From contig NW_024104285.1 of the NCBI RefSeq assembly GCF_003945595.2, positions 186,001 to 250,000 on the forward strand: DNA of 64,000 nucleotides, given 5' to 3'. Below are positions 38,858 to 52,286 of the stretch, piece after piece (positions within the stretch are counted from its first letter, which is position 1; each line of letters opens with the position of its first letter). This DNA comes from Pipra filicauda. Taxonomy: Eukaryota > Chordata > Aves > Passeriformes > Pipridae. Below the pieces are notes generated by a model, which saw only the letters and a list, made by a program, of their open reading frames with translations, was not told the DNA's origin and made no database searches. Made by a program: the position numbers and the translations under genes.

Positions 38858-41341
38858 AGAGGTACGTATGAGGAGATACACAGAAGAAAACTTTTTAGTC
38901 AGAAAGATAATAATGCTCTTCCTTGTGGATTAGAAGGGAGAAATAATAATAATCCTGAAGCTAAACTACATATTTACCTCTATTAACAACAAGGTAGCTA
39001 ATCTTTTCAGATTAGCAGAGCCTGTTTGTAAACCTCCTCAAAACTGCACAGCTTGGAGATCCAGGCTTTGTTTGGGATATAGCTCTATGTACAGTGAATT
39101 AATAAATTAACTTCCTAAACAAAGAATCCATAGAACTTGTTGCTGCTCAACAAACAGAATGGTGACCAATCCATTGAATGCAAATTATCAGGGAAGAACA
39201 GAAAGTACAAGATGTCCCTCCGCTTTCAGAAGGGAGGTGGCTGGGGTGGTGCCCTCAAACTGAGGAGAGACACCCAGGGCTTTGACTTGTCTTTGTTTTA
39301 AAGCACCACAGCAAAGTTGGAAGGACTTGTACAAGTGTATCCAGCTCAACTAGGCAACCATTGACACAAAGAGCATTCTGCCAAGTGCTTGACTTGTTCA
39401 TAAAGATCTTGGCTGACAAAACCACAAAACAGGCCAGTGAGCAAAGCAGGGTTATTCTGTTACTCTATTCTCAGCTCTAGAATTGACAGATTTTGGGGGG
39501 GTATCCCACCATTATTTTTAAACCTCATCACTCATTTGTATCCTTCTTGCTTTCAGCCATCCAAGTTATGCCAGTTTTCAACACCAGGGAATCTGGTTTC
39601 TATAACTCAATTCTTTCAGCTCTTGCATCAATTTGAGATTACCACCACACCAGTGGTCAATCTTCAGATTTTGCAACCAACATAACCTGTAGCACAATAT
39701 CTCCATTGCTTTCTATTTCCTATGAAGTCTGCTAAGTAACTGCAATTTGATACATTCTTCTGACACATTCCTAGAGGGCACAAAGAGATATAACTGGTAG
39801 GAATCTCAGCACCTTATTCCATGAACTCAGCAAAGCATCAGATTTGCCCTTGGTTGTCAGAGGAAAAATAAACACATTCCTTTACAACTTATTTTTTACA
39901 AACTAACCACCTGAGAAAACCTATGGTCAATATATGGTTAAATAAATTTGTTTCTGCTGTATTTTGGGGGGGATATTGATCAAGAAAAGCTGTTCTCTGC
40001 TTTCTGTGGGTGGTGACAGGACACAGAACAAAATGTCATGACTGTGTAGCTGATATCATTCAACACCTCAGTATAATGAGATTGGAAAACAAGATTGACA
40101 TGTTAAGACAAATGTGTTGTGGTAGATTAATTAATAAAGTACTTTTTCTGTATGTGTGTGACAAAGAAACGCAAAGAGCAAGCAGGCAAGGAGAAGTAAG
40201 TAATGCTTCCACAAATAATGTGGGTTAAAGTATCATTAGATTTTATAGAAGATATTATCTCAGACAAAGCCAGAGTAGGCTGATGGGAGTCATTCTTCTG
40301 CCCTCAATTATTCATAAAACAGCTTAGCTTCTACTTCATTAAGTGTTTTATAAAGATATAAACATTTACAGAAATTATATAAATATATTTTTATCTATTT
40401 TAAATAAAATTTATACTTCATAAACATAGAAAAAAATTCTGCTTAGAGAACTAATTTACAATACTTTATATTTAATTACATTTACAGAGCACATGGGATA
40501 TTTTAAAATACTTAGATTTTATTTTTTTTTAAGACATCTCTGGCTAGTGACTGAGGTTATTAAATGAACAACTGTGAGCATCACAATTCATGCAGAATAA
40601 AGCACAGTTCTCTACGGCTTCATTTATGCTCTTAAAACACAAAATAATGAGAGTTTTATAATCTAAGTAGATCTTTTGTTTTTTACAGGTTCAGGTTTTG
40701 TGTTACTATTTAAGGAAAAATAACATTTTTCTCTGAAATGCAACTGTTTTTTGATTTCTGAAGCAATGTGGTGATCCTTAAGGAGTTGAGGAATTGCTCT
40801 GAACTAATTAGTTTACACCTGTCAAAAGATAGTTGGTTAAGTTATAGTAGATAACATTATCCATGTGGGAATAGCTGGTGGTGTGTAATTTGGGCACAAA
40901 TTCCAGTTATGATACAACTGGAACATTTCTATATATTCTGCCATGCCAGAAATTTGATTTGAAAGTAGACTTCAATCACTCTGTTTCATAGTCTCCTATC
41001 CTTCATCTCATTAAGTCATAGTGACCAAAAGGACATGAGAATAAAACCATTTAGGACAGAAGTTCAAAAATACACAAGAAAATTTTTGTTTTACCTACCC
41101 ACTTTTTCCTCAGCTCTTTCCATCTTTCTGACTCTCTTAGCCAGTTCTTTCTACACTGTCAGCAGAACATTAATGTACAAATATTAGTCCCTTCCACAAG
41201 TGTATTTGCTACTCATTCACAGAAATATACAACAGAATTACTACCTTGGGTGCATACTACACATGAACTAGTAGCAAACCTATTTAAATTGAAAACATGG
41301 ACAGAAAACCCCAAACCAATGTCTGTGTTTCAAATCTGTTC

Positions 41342-41356
41342 TTTTTTTTTTTTTTT
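41342..41356. repeat. T15 homopolymer
   Basis: Fifteen consecutive T. The minus-strand sequence feeding into it has no recognisable poly(A) signal, so it is called only as a homopolymer. Confidence 0.8.
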
Positions 41357-43546
41357 CCTTAAAATGCACCAAAATACAACTTTTCCATCTCTTATAACTA
41401 GCTCTGCCACATCCCCTGTGCATACACACTTCTAGCCAGAAGAAATCTCCTAATTTCTCCAGCCAGGTGACAAGGGCTCTGCAGCATTATCTACTCAAGA
41501 TAAACAAACACCTGCCATGAGTTAGCCCCTATCTGATAACAACCTTGAAATGATAAGGCTACAATCAATTCTCATCAAATCTCGCTCTGAGGTGATTTTC
41601 AGATGCTGTGACACCACCACAGAGTGCTCTCACACTGACTTTGAAAACTTGGTTTAAACTGGTCACCAACCTTTAAGTTCTGATGTTACTAAACATTCAG
41701 ATTTTTATTTTTGCCCTTTTTTTCCTGTTATCCTCTATTCAAATTTAAATTTATTGCTTTCCCGGTTACTTGCAAGTTTCTGTACACCACAGAAGTATTC
41801 TCTACAACAGTTTTCCAAAATGAAAGAATTTTATAGAGAAAAAGAACAACCCCCTGACTTTTTCACACCATATAATCATAGAATGAACCTGTGACAATGC
41901 CCCTTTGATATTCCTGTGAGCTTCCCTTATAGGCCATTTACTGTGCAGAGCACTAAACACTAGACAGACATCTTCAAGGAGAAACACAAGCTCAAAAGAT
42001 GATTTAACTGCAGTAAAATAATTTGGAGTTATTTAGTAGAGAGTCAGAGGAGAAGAGACAGTTGATCATACTAGACCTGGGGTAAAATACTTGTTTCATT
42101 ACAACACTTCCCCAATATTTATGAAAAACACCCCTGCCATCAACAAAGGTCCAGCAAGAGAAATAAAATTTGCTTATGATTTATATCTAAATTGAAAAGC
42201 ACAATATATGTCGAAACTCTCGTATGTATATAATTTCTTATTCATTAAAGGATAACAAAACATGTACCATGCAATTTAGAACTAATTTGTATTTCAGTGA
42301 CAGAAGTTTGATTAAGAGATGCTACTGAAACTGAAGCACCAGGACCATGCTCTGGTCTCAGATATAATGCAACTACAGTTTACAGGCATCATTTTCTTTC
42401 TGGGAAGGAGAGGCCTTCCTTAGAAGAAGATTCTGCAACTATCAATTGTGGGGGCAATCCTGTATTCCTTGTAAGTAGGGCAGCTCTGGACATAAAGAGA
42501 AACCTCAATTTTCTGACTGGGGGGGCTATTCAGAGTCTGCTACAAGGAGGTGAGTTCTGAAGAACAAGAACATTTAGCAACACACCGTTTTTTTGTGACC
42601 AGAGTATACTAACCTTAGGTACATCAGCTTCACTCAGATTTTACTAAGAGGACTCTTCAAAAACAAACCCATCTTTTGTTCACAAAACAAAACCAGTACT
42701 TAATCTTAAGTCTGTAGTAGCACAGCAAGAAAGAACTCTGAGTTTAAAACATTCATGGTTATTAAGAAACATTCACATATGGAATCATACCTGTGATACC
42801 TTCAGAATATAGAACGGGCTCCTCTCTTCACTCAGGGCAGTTACTGATGGTGCAAAGCTAACACAGACATCAAGTTTGTGTTTCCTCTTCCTCTACTGCC
42901 TTAAAGCACCAAACCAGAAGCTGTTTGAAGTGTTCTCACCTGCACTACCTAAAATGGTGATTGAAATTTTATTCTTAACAAGAAACATATGTTCCCTCAC
43001 CTGACCTGAGGCAACAGCACAGACGAATACACGACTGACAGTTTAAGATTATGCTACAAAGGCTGTTTAAAAGACAGTGTGGAAGACGAAATGTGGGTAT
43101 TATTTAGGACAAAAGTAAGAAAAAATGAGGACCCCTGGAGTAGACAGGAAAGGCAGTCAAGCCTAATTAAACCCATTAATCACAGAAAGTCTGCTCCTAT
43201 GGAGGTCAATGTCAGCACTGTATCAATTCCTACAGCAATCCATGGGACTGGGTTGCCTTTACAGTTTTACAGTTCAGGATCTTAATTTCCCTCACTATGT
43301 GAATAAAATAATGATTCTATGTCACTCCTTTGGTTATTCCTTATATATTATACTGATGAATAAACAGGAATCAAATAGTTTACTTGTTAAGAAGACAATG
43401 ACATCTAAGGAAACCTAAGTGGCTTTCACATTCTCCCTACAGCCCTAGTACATTGACAGAACCTTAAGAAATGCTAAATAAGCACATATTGGTTTACAAT
43501 CTCTGTTTAATACATTAATTTCTAAAATAAAGCCGGATAAAAAACA

Positions 43547-43598
43547 GGGATATGTAAGAATAAAAGAGAATAGGGATATGTCAGAATAAAAGAGAATA
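43547..43598. repeat. 26-bp tandem duplication
   Basis: Two adjacent 26-base units differ at a single position (GGGATATGTAAG... versus GGGATATGTCAG...). The near identity suggests a recent duplication. No third unit follows. Confidence 0.88.
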
Positions 43599-44830
43599 AT
43601 AAAAAGTTTCCATTCACATAATTGCTCACAAAACCCTCCAGTTTGTGAGCGATTTCCCTTGTGTTTTCAAATACATGGACTAGATTTGTCAATAAATCTG
43701 AAATCAAGACAGAATTCTAAGTTTCATGACCTAGATTCACTTCAGTCACTGAAAATATTAATTCTGAGAAAGACCCAGTAAAATGTTGTGTTGTGGTTGA
43801 CTACATTAAATAAAAGATCTGGACCAGAATACTCACCTTGATTCTTGACAGCAGGGAATAATAACATGCCAAGAGCAATGAAATCTATTCTCTCTGCAAT
43901 ACATGTATGCTTTTCCCATTTGAATTAATGGAAGTTATACAGTCACATAAAAGGAAAAATTGTAATCCCAAGCAGCTCATCAGAAAGAAAATGTAATTTA
44001 ACCTGTAGCTCTAATAATAATCTGTATCTAAAAAGACAATGAACAGTTACTCCTTAGGTCCATATTATGCTCTAAAAAATTAAAATCTCTGCATATGTGA
44101 TTAAAAGTTAAAATCAGACTCATTTTACTGAGAAGAATCTGTCTTTCTAGTTTGCTGCTTCCCAGGCCTCCTAATCTGAATGTTTCAGCAGTCTTTAGGA
44201 GAGGACAGAGTCAGCAGGTCTCCAGCCTCATCCAATATACATTCTGGCAGACTAAAATCAATACACCAGGATTTGTCTGCCAGCTTCTTTATCCTCATTC
44301 CCATTTGCTGCTGACTCTGGCCTCTCCCTGAAGTCTTCTGCACCTGTTACTGTCTGAAAAATTTGTACTCCTCCAGTTTACAAATTACTTAACCACTCCA
44401 GTAAAACGAAGGGAAGAAGTTCTCCTTCCTGGCCATCCTAGAACCAAGACCTTGGATGGAAGTGGCACCTTGGCAGAGGCACTTGGAGGGGTTTTGCAGC
44501 TACATCTGCTCCATCTGTTCTTACTACGCTGACAGGACCCTCAGCCAAGAAGGCTGCACATCAGAGGCCAACTTGCCACTGTAACTGTATGATTAGTGTT
44601 GTCAGGCTTGCAATAAGTAAATTCTGCAAGTTTTACGTTACAATTTTGCTGCAATCATTTCTCATATCCCCCCAGAAAATGTACCCATATGTACATATGT
44701 ATAGCCAAGCACAAGTGTGGCTTTATACTTTTTTCACCCCACAGATGCTTTATAAGCCTAGAAATGACCTGAAACTAAGTTTATTGATGCAGCAATGCAG
44801 CACATATCTAGAGATCATAATATCTGGTTT

Positions 44831-44988
44831 CACCAAAAAAACCCCACAAAACAAAACAAACAAACCAAACAAAACCCGAACAAAACCAAAGAAAATGAAA
44901 CCCCCATGAAACAAACCAAACCAACCAAACCAAAACCAAAACAGACAAACAAAACAAAACCCCACAAAACAAACAAACAAACAAACTT
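44831..44988. repeat. A/C-only low-complexity tract (CAAA/CCAAA-like)
   Basis: Over 158 bases the plus strand consists almost wholly of A and C, with only two T and a few G, arranged as degenerate CAAA, CCAAA and CAAAC units and ending in a clean (CAAA)4-5 run. Opposing open frames of 71-106 codons cross it (asparagine/lysine/threonine/proline-rich on the plus strand, phenylalanine/glycine/tryptophan-rich on the minus strand). They arise because A/C-only DNA cannot form stop codons on the plus strand and rarely does on the minus strand; they are not genes. Confidence 0.9.
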
Positions 44989-45329
44989 CAGGCAGCATAA
45001 ATTTTTTTAAGACTTTGTACTAATTTGGATAATTTGCTACCAACAATAACTGAATGGTGCTTTACAGGCACCGGTCAAAACAATAGGTGCCCTACATTGT
45101 CTCATATGAAATTAGGGAATTGTTCCCTGACTCTTTTCCATGCACACATTAAGTTTTTCATTGCTTTTAAGGGATTTATCTATTTGTCCTCCAATTCTCC
45201 TGTAGGCTAAAGGAAAGAGCTAAATGAGCAACTGTTGCTCTCCAAGGATTTGGGGGTCTGTAACTATGTCTAACCATAAGACTAAGTTAGCCATCCTTTT
45301 TTACTCTATTATCTCATTTTACAATAGCT

Positions 45330-45600
45330 GAATGTCTTCAGACTGAAAGAGGACAGGTTGAGATTGGATATCATGAAGAAATTCTTCCCTGTGAGGGTGG
45401 GGAGGCCCTGGCACAGGTTGCCCAGAGAAGCTGTGGCTGCCCCATCCCTGGAAGTGTCCAAGGCCAGGTTGGACGGGACTTGGAGAAACCTGGGCTAGTG
45501 GAAGGTGTCCCTGCCCATGGCAGGGCATTGGATGATGACCTTTAAGGACCCTTCCAAACCAAACCATTCTTTGATTCCATGATCTTATGATTCTATGATT
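45330..45600 (+). mobile_element. CR1 LINE 3' end with octamer tail
   Basis: This is the best preserved recent-type CR1 in the window. In order it shows the AGAGGACAGGTTGAGATTGG block, AAGAAATTCTTCCCTGTGAG, the GGCACAGGTTGCCCAGAGAA block, CCCATCCCTGGAAGTGTCCA, GGCTAGTGGAAGGTGTCCCT, CCCATGGCAGGGCATTGG and CCCTTCCAAACCAAACCATT. It ends in about four degenerate 8-bp units related to ATTCTATG at 45567-45600, which is how CR1 elements terminate in place of a poly(A) tail. It is 5'-truncated and has no reverse transcriptase. A 103-codon minus-strand open frame here is an artefact. Confidence 0.95.
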
Positions 45601-46963
45601 ATTTTTCATGATGGTCCCTATGGTTTCCAATTTTTATGACCTTGTCAGTGCTGCCCCACATCTGAGGAAATTCTGCTTATTTCTACTGGCAACATTACTC
45701 TAGTCCAAAATAATCCTAATTATCTCATTGCATAAGACCCCCATCTCCAGGGAAATTAGGCACATGAAAACAAGGATTCTTTAAGATTCAAAGTTGCAAC
45801 TCTTTTTACCTCTGGAGAGGCTTCAACACAGAAATACTGCAAACCATTGGTAGTTCAGTATGTTCATGTCTGTGCTCAATTCTAACAAGATTTAGCAAAT
45901 GTTCCTTCAGTCAGGAAGCTCAGCTGAAAAACTCTGTGTCAGTCTTTCAGACAGTTGAATAGTTCCGTAATTCCTCTGTGTAATTCAGGTAACAAACAAA
46001 AAGCTTGCAGCTGCATGAAAACTTTAAACCTTACAATCATGGCATATACAAATAGTAGTATTATATTAGATGTATTTCTGTCACTACATTTCCTTGCATA
46101 AACTGACAATAAATCATCTTTTTATTATTATTTTTGGGGTGCTGTTGCAGTTTGTCTTTTACAAAACCTAATTAAGCTGATGCATCATACACCACTCAAA
46201 ATTGCTTTATTTAGCCTGGAATTAGTCTGATTTGTTCCATTCTAAGGTGAGTATTTTTCTCCTAACACTACTCCTGGGAACCTTTTAGCTAGAAAGACAT
46301 CATTTTCATTAGTATTGCCTCCCTATACTACTAACACCAAATATTGACAATTCTTACTACATGTTCTGAAAAAAAATGAAAAATAATAACAATAAAATCT
46401 CATTAGCACTGAAAAACATATAAGGTTTTTTTCAACTAATGCATCAGTTCTGACACTCTTGTTATTTATGAACAAGTTCAAATCATTTATATTAAAACTG
46501 AGACAAATTAAATCAAGACCTTGAAAAACCCAGAGTCTGCTTAGTTATTAAAAAAACTCCAAATATGAAGTATTCGTGTCAGGTGCACCTTTATGAATTA
46601 TAACTCTTTCAGGGTCTGTTTGGAATATTTTAGAGAACACATTTGACAAGCAAGAGTAGCTTGCTTTGGATTAGCCTGGGCTTGTTTCCTGATGGTTTTG
46701 GGTCTTTTTAAGCAGAAATCTTACATCTCCATTGCTTACTCAGGTAAGAGGATGCATTTATGCTCCTTGCTTTCTGTTCTGTGCATTTGATAAGGCTGAA
46801 GCTTTACTGCTTGGCATTTCCATGACATACAAGGTAGACACCAAAAAACCAAAGAGGTGGTTTGCTGGGAGTTAAAGCTGGAAGAAAAAAAAAAAAGTTA
46901 TTTTACAGTATTTCAGAAGCACTTTTAGGACACACTTTGATTCTTTTCCATGAAGAAGCTTCT
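45601..46963. other. AT-rich non-coding stretch
   Basis: Nothing coding or repetitive was recognised apart from an A12 run at 46885-46896. Open frames are at most about 60 codons. Confidence 0.55.
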
Positions 46964-47700
46964 CTAGGAGCCATCCCAGAGAACGGAGTCCTGATAACGA
47001 TCCTTTCCATGTGAACTCTGTAAATTCCATCCGCTGGAATGAGTAAAAATACAAATGATCTCAGACACTGGAACAGACAGATCACCTGGGGTTGTTTCCC
47101 TCTGCAGTGTTATTTGGCAGGCAGCTGGGCAGTTCTTTTCCCCACAGCTTGCTACATCTGCAGGTCTGCTGCCCTTTCCCTGTCCCTGCCAGGCCAGCTC
47201 TGTTACCCTTCCAGCTGACAAGGCTGATCCTCCCTCAGCTTCCCGTGCCAAGTTGTCACAGAGCTGGCAAATCACTCCTACCTTCGTGTTACAAGCCCCA
47301 TGCCCCACTTACAGGGTCTCCTTTCCTCTCATCTCTGCTCTTTGTTCTCCTTTCTCTCTGCTGTCTCAGTCTCCAGGGTTTCAGTCCAGGAACTGGAAGG
47401 CTGGGCAGTGATCATGGTGATACAGGAGGCAGGGACAGACACTCCCCCTGGTTTTACACACAGTTCCCATATCTCAGCTCTCTGGGTGATGCACCCAAGG
47501 TTACAACGAGGTACCAAGGAATCAAACTGAGCTTTCTCCAGTCTGGGATGCAGCAAATTTGACTTTGCAGACTCCTAGGAACCCCTTTAGCACTCTCACG
47601 TTTAGCTTCTACGTTAACTCTGCCACTTCTCACTTTGACCACCTGTATTATCTGTGCCACCCTGTGCTGGACTAGGTCATGTCCTAAAACTTTCACATCA
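46964..47700. other. Higher-GC island, open in several frames, identity unknown
   Basis: GC content rises clearly above the flanks over about 0.7 kb. Plus-strand frames of 118 codons (47055-47411) and 156 codons (47092-47562) and a minus-strand frame of 114 codons (46964-47308) overlap, which is what low stop density in GC-richer DNA gives. The 156-codon frame begins at TTG. A pyrimidine run ending in CAG at about 47091-47106 resembles a splice acceptor, but no matching donor or recognisable domain follows. CpG is not dense enough for a CpG island. It may be an old unrecognised repeat, a regulatory element or a non-coding exon. Confidence 0.3.
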
Positions 47701-50700
47701 GTAGCAGCAAAAACTGCCTTTCTAAGAGCCCTCCACAGCCTACAAATCCATCAGTTGGGTGAAGGGGAATGGAGATTTATGAGGAACAGTGGTGGTTGTT
47801 GATCAGAAACTTGCAGTGAAAGTTGCAGATGCAGTGAATGAAAGCAGTTTGCTAAAACATTCCTGTGACAAAAACAGGCAAAATAACTCTGAAAAGGTTA
47901 AAACATTTCATCTTGACATAAAGAAGTACTTTGATTTTTTAAAATTTGAGACATTATAATTTTTATTATTTCCAAACACTATATTGTGTTCCCCACTCAC
48001 CTTTTTAATTCTGTAGAATGCAAATGAGATTTCATCTGGTTCGATGAAATCCTGTTTTTTTTAAACCAGGAACTGACAGCAATTGCTGTTTAAAAAAACC
48101 CCAAAACTGCACTGCACGTGACTGCAGCATTTCATTCTCTTTTTTCTTTTCATTTCCATGTTATTAAAAGCACTCTGGATCATTGAAAAAAAATGCATGG
48201 GTGGAATGACCATGGGCCAAATAATTCCATAGACTGGGAATGATTTTTGGTAACACTGTGTCCAGATATTATTAATCCTTCTGATGTTCATTGTAATGAT
48301 GCAATAATGAAGAACTAATGTGTTATTAATGAGGAGGTAATGCTGTATATTCTTCACAGAAATTCCATTATAATTGGCCAATCAATGTACCACTGTTTCA
48401 AACTGTTAATTTGTTTTTAAGAGAAAATGTAACACAAGTTAACAAATGTAGTTTTAAGTAAGGCTGAGGCCAGCTATTTTTCAATGACCTTCTTGGCTCT
48501 TTTGGAAAGCTTTGCCAACTCAGTCGATTACAAAGTGAGAAGGCAGAGTGGTTTCAAAACAATTATAAAAGCTGCCAATAAATTTCATTCAACCCCTCTC
48601 GCTTAAGCACGAGGTCAGCAATGAGAGAAAAAGAGTGACTTTGAAGTCCAGAATGCCAGTTTTTCATTGAATGGGTTCTAAATCATAAAAAAAAGCCTTG
48701 GATTAATGTGGGCACCTTGATACCTCCCCAAAAGGCTCAATTTTTGAAGTAATTGTGCTTTTTAGGGAAATTCGGGTCTTCTAAAGAAGTTTAAGATTGG
48801 GCACCCAAATTCTGTGGCATTTCAATATTATTATTATTGCTGCTACTACTGTGGAATTGTCCTGTTCATTTTAATTTATCACTAAACTCTTTATATTAAG
48901 AAACCAGAAAAGTAGAATATAAGGAATGTGAAGAAATCTCATGACAGTTCCACTCCTTAAGAGCATCTAAGCTTAAAAGAATGTATTGAAAGAAGCCTCT
49001 GGCTTAGCAAATTAATTTAACATGGGGTAGGAGGGAGCTTTCCAGGTTAAGGATGCAATTTTCTATATACTAGTTTTGATATCAAAGTTATTATTTCTGC
49101 AGTCATTCATAGTGTTAATACCCATTGTAAATACCCAGTGTAGTTCTGCCCAGATTTGAACAGAACTTCAGGATATTATACAGCCATTCTATCTATTCTA
49201 TTCCATTTCAGTGGAATTATGTTGGTTTGGGCACATTTTTCAAAATTTTAAGTCCATGAGTCCAGAAATGCCAACACACTCAGACACATGTTAAGGCAAT
49301 TCTGTTTCCAGAAAACCAGAAGATTCTGTGTTCATTCCAAGCATTAAAAAAAAAACCACAAAGCAACCTTTTCAAAAGTACATGAACAGAGATTTTTTTT
49401 TCTTCCATTTCATTCTTCTTCTGAATTACTTTGATTATTTCGAAATGTTACTCTAATCTTAGGATAAATTCTCCAGGCCAGTTAGCCAAAGTGCTCTGAC
49501 TCCAAGACTGTGGAACAGCTTCACTGGGTGTAGCAGTGTCACTCTGAAAAACTAATCTTGGATAATATTCATAAACATATTTTCAGCTTTAAAACACCAA
49601 GAAGCCAATTAAACTGTTTCTAAGCTCTTCAGAAGTTGGGCTTTGGTATTCTTTCAAGGAAAGCAAGAGGAATGATTCAGTGTTGATTTTAATTTCTCAA
49701 ACTTTTAATGCCTGAACGCAGACCTTTTAGTTTTGTTTTACCTCATTACTTAAGTAATAAGTTTTAAAGAGAAGAGGTTTTAAACTGTTTGAGCACTTTA
49801 GAGGGAGTTCTTCCTACTAACTTTAACTAGAGTTATAAGATTGTTGTTTGTAATGTTGTGATCTAAAGTGTCTCTCAAAAGAAAATGACAGACTTTTAAA
49901 TTTGATTTTCTAACAAACCTTCTAAACATTCTACATGATAATATGCTGCTTAAGAAACCTGCATTTGTCTCTCTCATAAAGTAGATGTAAGATTTTACCA
50001 CTATACTAAAATCCTTCCTTATTACTCTATATTAAGGCTGCCCAAATAACACAGGCACATCTTTCACTGGAGGTAATGGGTGCTGTAAATTAAAGTTTGA
50101 ACCTTATATAAAGTCCATGCACACATTTCTGTTAACCCATTTAGTATGTAAAGACAGTCTAGGAAGAAAACAAATAAACCCACCCCTAGACTTTTTACAC
50201 TCATAACTTCAGTGTAAAATGAGCCAATTTCTTTTTTTCCTTTTTTTGCCTGAGAAACATTCATATACTATATACATAGAAAAATATTTCTAATGAAATC
50301 ACTAAACATGGCAAAACTTTCTCAAGTGATGATTTATTATTCTGATATTTTTCTGCTGGAAGAAAAAAAACAATGTATATAAACCATGAAATATGCAGTC
50401 CCTTTAAAATGACTTCACTTAAAAGTGGTGTAACTGAAAAATAATGTTGTTTGAGAACATGCAAGCATTGATTTCAGTCTTCAGGCAATACACTTCTCTG
50501 TGTATTTGTCACAATTCAATTTACATCCACAACTAGCAGAGTATCAGCACAGCATCTTGACTCAGCTGGCAGGACTCGGTGAAAAACTCACGTGGGAACC
50601 CTCAGTCTGACTTTCACTGTGACTGCAGGGCATGGCGTGGCAGGAAGATTTGGTTCCTACTGAGTGGCTAAACATGCAGGTGTACTAAGGATAATGCTGA

Positions 50701-52210
50701 TAGAAAAGGGGCATTAAAATTGTCCCTCACCCCACTACCAATCAGAGCTGTAGAGAGAGATTGGTTCCAGCTTTACCTGTGAAATTAATATTCTTATCTT
50801 ACTGGGATACATTTCATTTTTTTTGCTGTATTCTTGTCTTACCTACACCACCAAAACCTCTAAGAAATAGAGTAAAGATGCAGATGAGAAGGATCTCAAA
50901 CTGCTTGTAAAAAAGTCACATTGAGCAGGTTATTATATCTCATGTCATGCACACCCTCAATCTACAAAATCCAGCGTGTACCACTCTAAGCACATGTCGT
51001 CAGAAAGTTGCTGTTTCGATAATCCAAAACACTTTCACCTTCTGGAATCAAATAATAATTCTATTTTAAAGGCTCTCCAGTCCTTAATTTCCTTGTTTTA
51101 ATGGCCACATAACTTCATAGGGGCCTCAATACTGTTCCTATCTCACAAGATGCAGGAGCAGCCACAGTGCCATTACAACACTGTGTTATTTTCTTTTTCC
51201 CACTGAGCAAAAATCCATTGAAACCAACGGCACAGGCATCCTATAAATTCTAAATGGACTTTGTATCATAAAAATAATACATAATGCATTCTTTGCCCAG
51301 CAGTTCACAGAACAGGGCTCTAATCATATAAAGCACATGAGCAGCCATTTCTTTCAGACGCTACAGAGGGTTGAGACGCTCTCAAATGTAAAGCAATTCT
51401 ATCCCATCATATTCTCTTTAGCCTCTTGGTCCCACTCTGCTGCAGGTTTTGCTGGAAGATGGGAACACAGAAATAGATTTTCTGTTTCCCTCCCCTGCAC
51501 AAATACTGGGAGCAGAAAGAGTGAACTGAGGAGAAAGGAGGTGAACGAGAACCCCCCCACCCTGCCCGTGTCCAACCGTGCTGTGTCCCAGCTCCCAGAA
51601 GCTTCCTCATTATTCCCAGGACATTTGTACAAGTGAAAGCAAGAGCAAAGGGACCACGAAAAAATGAAAACAAAATATGTAGTTAATTTGCAAAAAGTGA
51701 TCAAGTGAGTTGTGGTTTTCAACCTATTTCTAGAAGCACAATCCAGCACTTCTGGACTAGAAGCACCAATGCAATGTTTTCAAAATTGGCCAGATTCCCT
51801 ACAAGAACTTCTCCCTTTTGAATTTCTACAGGAATAACAGAAAATTATCAGCATTCTCAAGATCAGATAATTTAAAACCCCAGGGATTTCTGTAGTTTCC
51901 TACTCTTATTGGGTCAAGCTCTATTCGATCCCTGGAGTTGCTTACCTACTTCAAACTTTTTAGTTTACCTATGAAACTATTCCAAGAATAAATGGATTAT
52001 TTCTCTTCTGTCTCCAGATATCCTCAGTCCTGGTCCTTTGCCTCACAGACTTGACTTTTATTTGATTTCCACTGTTCCAGTAAGCTGACACATTGCCAGA
52101 TCTGCTTTGGAAATCATATTCTTTTATTTATCAGCTTGCAGAAGCTTTAAAGTCTCCCCACATCACTGGGCCAGCGTGCCCCAATCCAATGGAAAGGAAA
52201 CATTTCTGAG
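47701..52210. other. Non-coding stretch, no gene recognised
   Basis: No exon or known repeat is recognisable. Open frames are at most 116 codons. The longest, 51399-51749 on the minus strand, overlaps others in different frames in a GC-richer patch at about 51300-51650 and has no recognised domain. The segment at about 48470-48690 is complex and non-repetitive and is noted below as a possible conserved element. Confidence 0.5.
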
Positions 52211-52228
52211 GGGTGAATGGGATGAGAG

Positions 52229-52286
52229 TGAGGGATGGGGAGGAGAAATAAAAAACAAAAAGAGAGAGAGAAGGAAAAAAAAAAGA
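52229..52286. repeat. Polypurine tract with (GA)n core
   Basis: Almost every base on the plus strand is A or G, including a (GA)5-6 run at about 52260-52271 and an A10 run after it. Long purine runs of this kind can adopt non-B structures, but no function is shown. Confidence 0.75.

Larger units (their letters stand above)
38858..44830. other. Non-coding stretch, very AT-rich near 40.4 kb
   Basis: No exon or interspersed repeat was recognised and open frames stay below about 85 codons. A very AT-rich part lies at about 40320-40450. A T15 run is at 41342-41356 and a 26-bp tandem duplication at 43547-43598. A segment at about 44150-44580 is GC-richer than the background but matches nothing I recognise. 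Confidence 0.5.

Noticed and set aside
41872..41886. AATCATAGAATGA, resembling a CR1 tail unit
   Set aside because: Only about 13 bases match and the adjoining sequence has none of the CR1 3'-end blocks.
44589..45010. Opposed open frames rich in N/K/T/P and in F/G/W
   Set aside because: They are produced by the A/C-only tract, which cannot form stop codons on the plus strand.
45319..45630. 103-codon minus-strand frame
   Set aside because: It lies antisense inside a CR1 3' untranslated end and is not a gene.
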